In this document: piece after piece, positions 55,799 to 64,000 of the stretch
Position numbering within the stretch: position 1 is the stretch's first letter
Layout of the letters: every line of letters begins with the position of its first letter
Assembly: GCA_021810145.1 (NCBI GenBank)
Contig: JAJZJL010000005.1
Coordinates: forward strand, 1-64,000
Direction of reading: 5' to 3'
Source: Planctomycetota bacterium
Lineage (GTDB): Bacteria > Planctomycetota > Phycisphaerae > WQYP01
Length of the DNA: 64,000 nt
Position numbers and translations under genes: made by a program
Notes under the pieces: generated by a model
What the model was told of the DNA's origin: nothing
What the model saw: the letters and a program-made list of their open reading frames with translations, nothing else
The model's database searches: none

Positions 55799-56353
55799 TT
55801 ACAGGCCTCGAATATGCGTAGTCGAACTTTCGGCGGCGTCCCCCTGCGCATTGGCGGACTTGGATGCTGCGCCACCGCACGCCATATACACAACGCATAT
55901 AAAAATCGACAAAGCAATCAGGCTCATCCACCGTACCACGGTATTGACTTCAAGAAATCGATTCCCAACAATTCCCGATGCTCTGCTGGCGTCCATCCCA
56001 TGCTGAATTGTGGCCCCAAAGCGTGCAGGAATCTGAGCTGCCATCATGTCTGTGGTTAGGCGCGGCGTTGCCAACGGCGCGGAATCGGCCGGCCCCTTAC
56101 CGCAGAATTTTTGCGTGCTGACAACCCTGTTGATTTTGTACGATACGTTCTGAGTGCCGGTGGAAAACGCCATCGGGCCAGGCTTCCCGCTTTCCGTTCC
56201 CCTGGCCGGTGCTTCGGGCGTAGCTGCCGGCATTTGTGCCGCGGCGACCCTGCTTTTGGCGTATAGCGTGGAATCAGCCCGTGCGGGTGCCGAACTGTTG
56301 ATGATCAGACCTGATCCAATAAACCCAATGACGAGAAATATTTTGTAACGCAT
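55799..56353 (-). CDS. Secreted protein, divergent/degenerating paralogue of the PepSY-like gene at 52260
   Basis: Start 56353 MRYKIFLVIGFIGSGLI; KSRVAAAQMPAA and ATIQHGMDASRASGIVGNRFLEVN parallel ESKVTMAQLPAA and ATIKQEMGGGRASDIGEHFFENG; 5'UTR also similar. Confidence 0.5.
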   Translation of the reverse strand: MRYKIFLVIGFIGSGLIINSSAPARADSTLYAKSRVAAAQMPAATPEAPARGTESGKPGPMAFSTGTQNVSYKINRVVSTQKFCGKGPADSAPLATPRLTTDMMAAQIPARFGATIQHGMDASRASGIVGNRFLEVNTVVRWMSLIALSIFICVVYMACGGAASKSANAQGDAAESSTTHIRGL

Positions 56354-56412
56354 GGCAGCGCTCCCGGAGAAAGACGCTCTCGGACTCAACAGATCGGTCC
56401 GTATGGATAAAA

Positions 56413-56444
56413 ATTAACATCCCTACATTAAAGGAAGATGAAAA
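56413..56444 (-). promoter_or_regulatory. Copy C of a shared upstream motif, in a divergent promoter region
   Basis: ATTAACATCCCTACATTAAAGGAAGATGAAAA between minus-strand gene 56353 and the plus-strand RND operon. Confidence 0.5.
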
Positions 56445-56542
56445 GTGCACGGGAATGATTTTTGATATAATGGAGTTTCTGCAACGACAGCCGTTGATCT
56501 GCGTTGTACATCTGGATTTTGCGCTATGTGGAGTAGCTGATA

Positions 56543-57709
56543 TTGTCTTCGAGATTGTATTCGCTGGTGGCCTTTGGCGTGATGTCCTTGGGGCTGATGG
56601 GAATTTCCGGCTGTTCGCGTCCCGCGGCGGGACAGGCCACAAGAGCCAAGACTCTTAATGCCCCAGTTCCGGTGCATATCGCATCGGCGGACGTGGCAAC
56701 GGTGCCGGTGGAAATTTCCAATATTGCCACGGTGCAGGCCTATCGCACGGTGACGGTGCAATCGCAAGTCAACGGGCAGATTATCGCCGCGGCGGTACAA
56801 CCGGGAGAAGAAGTTAAAACCGGGCAGGTTCTGTTCCGCATTGATCCGCGCCTGTATCAGGCGGCGTTGTTACAGGCTCGGGCGACCTTGGCCAAGGATC
56901 AGGCGACAGCGGAAAATGATCTGGTTTCAGAGCGGCAGGAAGCCAGATTGGTGAAAATGAAGGCCGCTTCACCCACCGAATATCTTCTGGCCAAATACAC
57001 CTATCAGGCCGCGGCCGCGCAGGTGGATGCGGACAAAGCCGCCGTGCAAACCGCGGAGGTGAATTTGAACTACTGCACCATTTGCTCACCCATGAACGGA
57101 CGTGTGGGCAATTTGCTGGCCTATCCTGGAACCAACGTCAGTGCCACAAGTACCAACTTAATTGTGATCAATGAACTCCGGCCCATTTACGTTGCCATCG
57201 CTTTGCCGCAACGGTATCTGGTGGAGGTGAAATCAGCGTGGAAATTGGATCCGAAACTGCCGATGACGGCCACAATATCCGATCCGAGCGGTACGGTTGT
57301 GGCAGGGCATCTAAGCTTTATTGATAATCAGGTCAGTGCCACCACCGGCACGGTAACGCTCATGGGCTCTTTTAACAACAGCAACGAGATTCTTTGGCCG
57401 GGAGAACTGGTGAATGCCACATTAAAAGTCGGAGAATTAAAAAACGCGGTGGTCGTGCCGGCCAATGCGGTTGAGGTCGGTCAGGATGGGCATTATGTGT
57501 ATGAAGTGCTTGCCGGAAATACCGTCAAGATGGTGCCGGTAACGGCGGGTATCAGTTGGCAGGGCAACACAGTCATTTCCAAAGGACTCAAAAAGGGGGA
57601 TGTGGTGGTGACGGATGGGCAGGTGCGGCTGGAGCCGGGAAGCCATATCGAGGTGGTACAACACGGATTAGTGGCACCGGCGGCAACTTCGGTGGCAACG
57701 AAGAACTGA
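56543..57709 (+). CDS. RND efflux periplasmic adaptor (MFP) subunit
   Basis: Lipobox GISGCS; GQIIAAAVQPGEEVKTGQVLFRIDPRLYQAALLQA; hairpin and barrel motifs. Start TTG 56543 or ATG 56582. Confidence 0.92.
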   Translation: MSSRLYSLVAFGVMSLGLMGISGCSRPAAGQATRAKTLNAPVPVHIASADVATVPVEISNIATVQAYRTVTVQSQVNGQIIAAAVQPGEEVKTGQVLFRIDPRLYQAALLQARATLAKDQATAENDLVSERQEARLVKMKAASPTEYLLAKYTYQAAAAQVDADKAAVQTAEVNLNYCTICSPMNGRVGNLLAYPGTNVSATSTNLIVINELRPIYVAIALPQRYLVEVKSAWKLDPKLPMTATISDPSGTVVAGHLSFIDNQVSATTGTVTLMGSFNNSNEILWPGELVNATLKVGELKNAVVVPANAVEVGQDGHYVYEVLAGNTVKMVPVTAGISWQGNTVISKGLKKGDVVVTDGQVRLEPGSHIEVVQHGLVAPAATSVATKN

Positions 57710-57775
57710 AACGGAAGCGGCCCGCAGTCGCGCTGATACACGCTGGCCGCGAGATAAACAATGGAATAAAAAGTC

Positions 57776-60700
57776 ATGAATATTTCGGAGCTTTTCATTC
57801 GCCGCCCCATCGCCACCGTGCTATTGACCGCGGCCGTGGTTATCTTCGGCGTCATGGCCTATTTCAAGCTTCCGGTAAGCGATTTGCCGGAGGTAGACTA
57901 CCCGACAATCTCCGTGGGGGCCTCATTGCCGGGTGCGAATCCATATACCATGGCGTCCGCGGTTGCCACGCCGCTGGAGGATCAGTTCACCGCCATAGAA
58001 GGCTTGAAATCCATGACATCCACCAGCTCGCAGGGTTCCACGAGCATTACTTTGCAGTTTGATTTGAGCCGCAATATCAATTCCGCCGCACAGGATGTGC
58101 AGGCCGCCATAACCGCCGCACAAGGCGCATTACCGCACAATATGCCCAGTCCCCCGACGTACCGAAAAGTGAATCCCGCGGCGCAACCGGTGTTGTATAT
58201 CGGGTTGAGTTCCAGCACCTTGCCGCTGTATCAGGTGGATAATTACGCGGAAAACCTGCTGGGGAATTCCATTTCTGAATTAAGTGGCGTGGCTCAGGTC
58301 AATATTTTTGGAGCACAGACCTATGCCGTGCGAATTCAGGTGAATCCCAAAAAACTTGCCGCGCGAAACATCGGCATTGATAATCTGGCGCAAAGCATTG
58401 CGCAGGCCAATGTGAACATGCCCACAGGTTCTCTGTGGGGCGATCATGCCTCTTATCAGATTTATTCCAATGGGCAACTTACGGATGCGGCCCAATACCG
58501 GCATTTAATTATTGCTTATCGCAACGGCTCGCCGATCCGTCTGAATGAAGTTGGCAACGCCATCAACAGTGTTGTCAATGACCGTGTGGCGGCGTGGGAA
58601 ATCGTGGATGGTGTATCAAGCCGGGCCATTGTGCTGGCCATTCAAAAACAGCCGGGCGCCAATACCATCAAAGTGGTGGACGAAATCCGCGCTTTGCTGC
58701 CCAAACTGCAGGCCAGTGTTCCGCCGGCGGTCCATGCGCGAATACTTTTTGACGCGTCACAGCAGATCCGCGCCGGCGTCAATGATGTGAAGCTCACACT
58801 TCTGGCGGCAATGGTGCTGGTGGTGCTGGTGATCTTTGCCTTTCTCCGCACATTACGCGCCACGCTGATTCCCAGTATCGCCATGCCGCTGGCGATCATC
58901 GGTACCTTCGCCGTGATGTATGAACTGAACTTTACAATCGACTATTTTTCCCTTCTGGCCTTGACGCTTGCGGTGGGTTTTATCGTCGATGATGCGGTTG
59001 TGATGCTGGAAAATTCATACCGGCATATCGAACTGGGCGAGCCCCCGATGCAGGCTACGCTCAACGCTTCCAGGGAAATCGGATTTACGATTATTTCCAT
59101 GACTATTTCTCTTGTGGCGGTATTTATTCCGATTCTGTTTCTTTCCGGCATTATTGGCCGGCTGCTCAATGAATTTGCCCTGACCATTGCGGCTGCCATT
59201 TTAATATCCGGCTTTATTTCCCTTACGCTTACGCCCGTGTTGTGCAGCCGCTTTTTGAAGCCGCCCCGGGAAAAGCATAATTTTCTGTATCGGTTTATGG
59301 AGCATATTTTTTCCGGGTCCCTTTGGTTTTATCAAAAGACGCTCCGGCTGGTGCTCAAGGCTCGCCTGATTGTTCTGCTGCTGTCGCTGGGAACGCTGGT
59401 TCTGACGATTTATCTGCTGATTCATATTCCGGAGGGTTTTATTCCCGCCGGCAATACCGGGCGTGTGCTGGTAAGTACCCAGGGAGCGCAAAGTATTTCA
59501 TTCAAGTCCATGGAACGGCATCAATTGGCGGCGGCAAAAATTGTGGCGGCTGATCCCAACGTGCATCTGGTGATGAATGTTGTGGGAGCCGGGCCGATTG
59601 CCGGCATCAATAATGGTCACATGTTTTTGCACCTCAAGCCACGCAATGAGCGTAAACTGACAACGGATCAGGTTATCCAGGAACTTGCGCCAAAACTTGC
59701 CCGAATTGTGGGCCTGCGCGTGTTTTTCTTTAATCCGCCGCCGATCAATGTCAGCGGCAATTTCACCAAGTCGGAGTACCAATTTTCACTGCAATGTCCC
59801 AGCACGGTGGATTTGTTTAAATATGCCCCCATGCTTGAAAGAAAAATGGAAACGCTGCCGGGGTTGCAGGGCGTTAACAGCGATTTACAGATTGCCAGCA
59901 ACCAACTCAACGTGGTGGTGGATCGCAGCAAGGCCCAGGCGCTGGGGGTCAGCGCCGCGGCGGTAGAACAGGCGCTGGGTTATGCGTACGGTTCAGAACA
60001 GATTTCCACCATTTACGATACCCAGGCCCAATATGAAGTCATACTCGAACTGCAGAGCAAATTTCAGAATTCGCCGCGGGATTTGCATTTGCTCTACGTG
60101 GCCTCAAGTAATGGGGGGCTGGTTCCATTAAGTGCCGTGGCACATCTGACGCAGAGCCTCGGGCCGTTATCCATTAATCAGACCGGGCAGCTTCCGTCGG
60201 TGACCATTTCATTTAATGTCGCGCCGGGATTTTCGCTGAGCAAAGCGGTGGCCGAAATTCAGGTGGCGGCCAGGCAGGTATTGCCCGCGAACATCATCAC
60301 GAATTTTCAGGGCGCTGCGCAGATATTTCAGTCAGCGGTAATCAATATGGGCGTGCTGCTGCTGGTGGCGGTGGTGGTGATCTATATTGTTCTGGGCGTA
60401 TTGTATGAAAGTTTTATTCATCCGATTACGATCCTCACGGCGTTGCCTTTTGCGGGATTGGGGGCGTTGCTCACGCTGATGCTTTTTGGTGATATTCTGG
60501 ACCTGTATGCATTTGTCGGCGTCATCATGCTGATTGGACTGGTCAAAAAGAACGGCATCATGATGGTGGATTTTGCCATTGATGCCCGCCGGACCAGGGG
60601 GCTGGACGCCATGGAATCCATTATTCAAGCATGCAGTATCCGATTTCGCCCGATTATGATGACCACCATGGCGGCGCTGCTGGGGACCTTGCCCATCGTG

Positions 60701-60937
60701 CTGGGGTCCGGAGCCGGTTCCGGAACACGTCGGCCCCTAGGCCTCGCGGTAGTGGGGGGGCTGTTGTTTTCGCAACTTCTGACATTGTATGTTACACCGG
60801 TTTTCTATGTTTATCTTGATAAAATCGAACAGATATTCAGTGGCGGCAAAGGGGGCAAGCAGGACGGAAAATCCAATGGCCAGCCCCATGCGACGGCTGC
60901 GGTGCCGGTTCTGACCAGCGCTTCGATGGACCTGTAA
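57776..60937 (+). CDS. RND efflux inner-membrane transporter (AcrB/MdtB-like)
   Basis: MNISELFIRRPIATVLLTAAVVIFGVMAYFKLPVSDLPEVDYPTI; 1053 aa with RND motifs. Confidence 0.95.
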   Translation: MNISELFIRRPIATVLLTAAVVIFGVMAYFKLPVSDLPEVDYPTISVGASLPGANPYTMASAVATPLEDQFTAIEGLKSMTSTSSQGSTSITLQFDLSRNINSAAQDVQAAITAAQGALPHNMPSPPTYRKVNPAAQPVLYIGLSSSTLPLYQVDNYAENLLGNSISELSGVAQVNIFGAQTYAVRIQVNPKKLAARNIGIDNLAQSIAQANVNMPTGSLWGDHASYQIYSNGQLTDAAQYRHLIIAYRNGSPIRLNEVGNAINSVVNDRVAAWEIVDGVSSRAIVLAIQKQPGANTIKVVDEIRALLPKLQASVPPAVHARILFDASQQIRAGVNDVKLTLLAAMVLVVLVIFAFLRTLRATLIPSIAMPLAIIGTFAVMYELNFTIDYFSLLALTLAVGFIVDDAVVMLENSYRHIELGEPPMQATLNASREIGFTIISMTISLVAVFIPILFLSGIIGRLLNEFALTIAAAILISGFISLTLTPVLCSRFLKPPREKHNFLYRFMEHIFSGSLWFYQKTLRLVLKARLIVLLLSLGTLVLTIYLLIHIPEGFIPAGNTGRVLVSTQGAQSISFKSMERHQLAAAKIVAADPNVHLVMNVVGAGPIAGINNGHMFLHLKPRNERKLTTDQVIQELAPKLARIVGLRVFFFNPPPINVSGNFTKSEYQFSLQCPSTVDLFKYAPMLERKMETLPGLQGVNSDLQIASNQLNVVVDRSKAQALGVSAAAVEQALGYAYGSEQISTIYDTQAQYEVILELQSKFQNSPRDLHLLYVASSNGGLVPLSAVAHLTQSLGPLSINQTGQLPSVTISFNVAPGFSLSKAVAEIQVAARQVLPANIITNFQGAAQIFQSAVINMGVLLLVAVVVIYIVLGVLYESFIHPITILTALPFAGLGALLTLMLFGDILDLYAFVGVIMLIGLVKKNGIMMVDFAIDARRTRGLDAMESIIQACSIRFRPIMMTTMAALLGTLPIVLGSGAGSGTRRPLGLAVVGGLLFSQLLTLYVTPVFYVYLDKIEQIFSGGKGGKQDGKSNGQPHATAAVPVLTSASMDL

Positions 60938-61204
60938 GCCCGGCAACGGCTGGGGCCCTGAAAAGATATTTTTTATGGGCATTTTTCCTCAAGCCCTATA
61001 AACGGTTTGCCGATAACGACAGAATTGCGGCGTTATGTTTGTATTAGCGTCACCGATTGTGGTTGATGCGCGCTGCTGTTGAGAAATTTTTAGTTTTTCG
61101 ATTTTTTTTGTAGAATTGTGAGAACTCGTCGGGTGATGTTGGCGTATAAAAGCTGCTCGACTTGGTGGAATGAAGTAAAATAAGTCGCATAATCGCGTCA
61201 CTGC

Positions 61205-62146
61205 ATGAGCGGCTCATTGGCTGGAAGTGGAACTTTCGGCGGTTCGAACGGAGCAGTACCCATGGAACGGAATAACATACCGGAAGTTTTATTTCCCGAA
61301 TTTTCATCCACAGGCGTGTCGCGCCGGCGCTGGCTTGGCGGACTGCTGGGCACCGCGGCCGCTGCCACCTTGGCCGGTTGTGCGGCGGCACCGCCACAGT
61401 CACAGAGCAGTATCAGTTATCTGCCCGATGGCGTGCTGCCACCGGATGCCGGCGTCAATCTGGGCCAAATGGATACCGGTTATGCTCCACCCGCGAATTT
61501 TAAGCCACGGGTTGTCTATCATCCGCCCGTGCCGACAAAAAAGATCGTCCCCGTCGGGGCCTTCGGTATTATCCCGCGCAGCGCATGGACCACCGCCGGT
61601 CCCAATATGCGAACAATTCAGCCAATGGCGGGCGTGCATCTGATTACGTTTCATCACACGGGCGATCCGCACCCGATTAATTTTGATTCACTGGAGGAGA
61701 CGGCCCGGTATTGGGAACTTATACGTGAATATGAACGTCGCGTTGGTTTTGAAGACATTGCTTACCATTTCGGCATTGACCGTTTGGGGCGTGTCTGGCA
61801 ATTGCGTGATCTGAAATATCGGGGTGAACATGTGCGAGATGGCTTTGCTCCGCCGCACTGGCTGATGGAATATGTCCAATATCGCAACTCGCCTACCCGG
61901 CCCGTGCATGGAAGGTATATCTGGAACGCTCATAACATCGGTGTGGCATCGATTGGCAATTTTATGCTGCAAGAACCAACGGTTCAGCAGCGCCAGACGA
62001 TTCTGCGTTTTGGTTCCCTGCTGCGTCGGCTCTATCGCATTCCCATTTATCATTGCTATACACATCGCGAACTGGTCGCCACCGAGTGTCCGGGGCACAA
62101 TTTGCAGCCTTACATGGTTTACATCCGAAGAAATAACATATTGTGA
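61205..62146 (+). CDS. N-acetylmuramoyl-L-alanine amidase (Amidase_2/PGRP-like), Tat-lipoprotein-type signal
   Basis: SRRRWLGGLLGTAAAATLAGCAA; RSAWTTAG, ITFHHTGDP, YHFGIDRLGRVWQLRD, HRELVATECPGHNL. Confidence 0.9.
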   Translation: MSGSLAGSGTFGGSNGAVPMERNNIPEVLFPEFSSTGVSRRRWLGGLLGTAAAATLAGCAAAPPQSQSSISYLPDGVLPPDAGVNLGQMDTGYAPPANFKPRVVYHPPVPTKKIVPVGAFGIIPRSAWTTAGPNMRTIQPMAGVHLITFHHTGDPHPINFDSLEETARYWELIREYERRVGFEDIAYHFGIDRLGRVWQLRDLKYRGEHVRDGFAPPHWLMEYVQYRNSPTRPVHGRYIWNAHNIGVASIGNFMLQEPTVQQRQTILRFGSLLRRLYRIPIYHCYTHRELVATECPGHNLQPYMVYIRRNNIL

Positions 62147-62319
62147 TCCTGACCGGGCGGAAGTTGAAACAAACTTCGCAACTGCAATGGCGGGGGGGGG
62201 CTTGAATCGATTGACTTTATATTGTAAAGTAGCAAGCAGGTCGTGCTGATCGGTATCGTTTTGCGCGTGGTCTGCTGATGTGCTGATTTGATTGGCCCGG
62301 CCAATGTGCAGCAAAAGAG

Positions 62320-62955
62320 ATGTTCATGGAACTGCGTGACGCATTAGCACAAATTTCTGAAATTCGTTCGCAGATGGCATTAAGCCAGATGTTTCGCGGA
62401 TATCGCAGTTTCAGCGCGGTGGTTACAGGCGTTATTGCGGTGGTGGCGGCAGTTGTGCAGCAGCGATGGGTAGAGCATCCGCAGGCACAACCAGGCGCCT
62501 ATCTGATGATCTGGGTGGGAGCCGCGGCGGTAAGTTTATTGATCATCGGCGTCGAAATGGTCTGGCGGTGCCGCCGGATGAACTCCGATATGCAGACGCG
62601 ATTGACGCTTCTGGCGGTGGAAAGTTTTATGCCCAGCCTGGTTGCCGGCGGATTGGTAACCGGTGTTATTTATACGCTGGTTCCGGAATTATTTCGTCTT
62701 CTGCCGGCATTCTGGATGCTGCTGTTTTCGATGGGGGTTTTTGCGATGAGTCGCATACTTCCCCGCGCCACGTTCTGGTGCGGCGCATATTATCTTATTG
62801 CCGGCATTCTTTTTCTGGCCTTGTCACAAAGTCATCACACGCTGGCTCCGTGGATCATGGGGGCGGTGTTTGCGATCGGACAGTTTATTACGGCGGGTAT
62901 TTTATATTGGACTCTGGAGCGCGGACATGGCGGAGCAGCAAGTGGCAACACGTAA
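62320..62955 (+). CDS. Multi-pass membrane protein of unknown function
   Basis: Several TM helices; overlaps the downstream regulator by 29 bp. Confidence 0.65.
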   Translation: MFMELRDALAQISEIRSQMALSQMFRGYRSFSAVVTGVIAVVAAVVQQRWVEHPQAQPGAYLMIWVGAAAVSLLIIGVEMVWRCRRMNSDMQTRLTLLAVESFMPSLVAGGLVTGVIYTLVPELFRLLPAFWMLLFSMGVFAMSRILPRATFWCGAYYLIAGILFLALSQSHHTLAPWIMGAVFAIGQFITAGILYWTLERGHGGAASGNT

Positions 62956-63319
62956 ACAACCGGGGCGCTATGCTTATGATGGACTGGATCGCGTCATACA
63001 TGAGAAAGCCCGCCTTAGCATCGTCTCCTCCCTGGCGGGTCATGCGGATGGACTGCTTTTTAACGAACTAAAAGAAGTCTGCGCCTTAACCGATGGCAAT
63101 TTGAGCCGGCATATTTCAATTTTGCAGGACGCCGCTCTGGTTGAAGTATGGAAGCGCTTGCGTAACAACAGGTCGCAGACGCTGGTTCGACTGACGGCCC
63201 AGGGGCGGCAGCGTTTTCTGGAATATCTCGAACAATTGGAGCAGGTTATTGCCGACGCCAACAAGGCAGGTGCGGCGGACTTTGAGTCGGGACGGCTTAA
63301 TGCCCGTCCGACATTATAA
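62927..63319 (+). CDS. Winged-helix (HTH_34-like) transcriptional regulator
   Basis: ARLSIVSSLAGHADGLLFNELKEVCALTDGNLSRHISILQDAALVEVWKR...; ATG 62927. Confidence 0.82.
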   Translation: MAEQQVATRKQPGRYAYDGLDRVIHEKARLSIVSSLAGHADGLLFNELKEVCALTDGNLSRHISILQDAALVEVWKRLRNNRSQTLVRLTAQGRQRFLEYLEQLEQVIADANKAGAADFESGRLNARPTL

Positions 63320-63365
63320 AATTTTTTGCACTTGTTACTTTGCAATGCAAAGTGAAAGCGAGGTT

Positions 63366-64000
63366 ATGATGCGGGTTATTCGAGCTTCAGCCATGGGCGT
63401 ATGCTTTGGAGTACGCGATGCGTTAAAAATCACCGAGGTTGTTGAGCAGCCGGTGCAGGTAACCGTTTATGGTGAACTGGTGCATAATCCACTGGTGCGG
63501 CAACATTTGCGCATGCGGGGATTCAAGCAGACCGCCGAGGGCCAACGGCGAAATGAAATTCCCGACACGCCTCAGGTGCTGATTACCGCACATGGCATCA
63601 GCCAGCGGAGAAAGGCTGAACTGGTTCGGGCTGGTAAACAACTTGTGGATACAACCTGCCCGCTGGTAAACAAAGCGCATGGGGCGGCCATTCGCCTGCG
63701 CGATCAGGGCTACCATGTGCTGCTGATCGGTCGCCCCGGCCACGTGGAAGTTCAGGGCATTACTGAAGATTTAGACAGCTTCGATGTGTTACCCGATGCG
63801 AACGCGGTGCAGACTTACGACAGCAAGCGCCTGGGCATTATCTGTCAAACGACAACGCCCGCATCGCTGGCACAGCAGATCAGGGCGGCGGTTGCACAAA
63901 AAAATCAGCACGCGGAAATTAAATATATTGACACAATCTGCCAACCTACCAAAGATCGGCAGGCGGCGGTCGAAGAATTGCTGGATCATGTTCAAACAGT
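63366..64000 (+). CDS. ispH: 4-hydroxy-3-methylbut-2-enyl diphosphate reductase, truncated by window end
   Basis: MRVIRASAMGVCFGVRDAL, VYGELVHNP, LITAHGIS, VDTTCPLVNKAH, GRPGHVEVQG, ICQTT; runs off the 3' edge. Confidence 0.93.
   Translation, partial: MMRVIRASAMGVCFGVRDALKITEVVEQPVQVTVYGELVHNPLVRQHLRMRGFKQTAEGQRRNEIPDTPQVLITAHGISQRRKAELVRAGKQLVDTTCPLVNKAHGAAIRLRDQGYHVLLIGRPGHVEVQGITEDLDSFDVLPDANAVQTYDSKRLGIICQTTTPASLAQQIRAAVAQKNQHAEIKYIDTICQPTKDRQAAVEELLDHVQT

Overview
This 64 kb window looks like a planctomycete-type bacterial chromosome (inferred from DUF1559 prepilin-like and PEP-CTERM proteins, a XylR-like AraC regulator and Tat-lipoprotein enzymes). In order it holds: secreted unknown and beta-propeller proteins; a two-gene Nmad2/Nmad3 (nucleotide-modification-associated) operon next to a mosaic of short tandem repeats; a partial type VI secretion locus (TagF, TssM, TssL, TssK, an FHA_C-like protein, a lipoprotein, and a 1472-aa apparent pseudokinase-TM-SUMF1/TagR-like fusion); a GT87 and a Kdo-hydroxylase-like gene; a mannan-type polysaccharide locus (XylR/AraC, DUF1559, PEP-CTERM, two coupled GH5 genes, a GH2 beta-mannosidase); a VWA protein; an AAA ATPase + putative PD-(D/E)XK nuclease pair; a C30-type carotenoid cluster; tRNA-Gly(GCC); aroC; mraZ and rsmH; LysM, amidases, DedA, PAP2; an RND efflux pair; and the 5' part of ispH. 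The most striking signal lies in the about 430 bp between mraZ and rsmH. It is a run of hairpins whose loops almost all present ANGGA (AAGGAT, AGGGAT, ATGGAT, ATGGAA, AAGGAC, AAGGAT, ATGGAA, plus one CAGGATG), followed by a textbook intrinsic terminator. This is the architecture of a CsrB/RsmZ-type CsrA-sequestering sRNA, here in a planctomycete-like genome. Other leads: a GH5 paralogue with its active site erased, translationally coupled to an intact GH5; the pseudokinase-TagR fusion; the ATPase-nuclease candidate defence pair; and a repeated 11-bp-periodic upstream motif. All calls are from reading sequence and translations; no database search was run.
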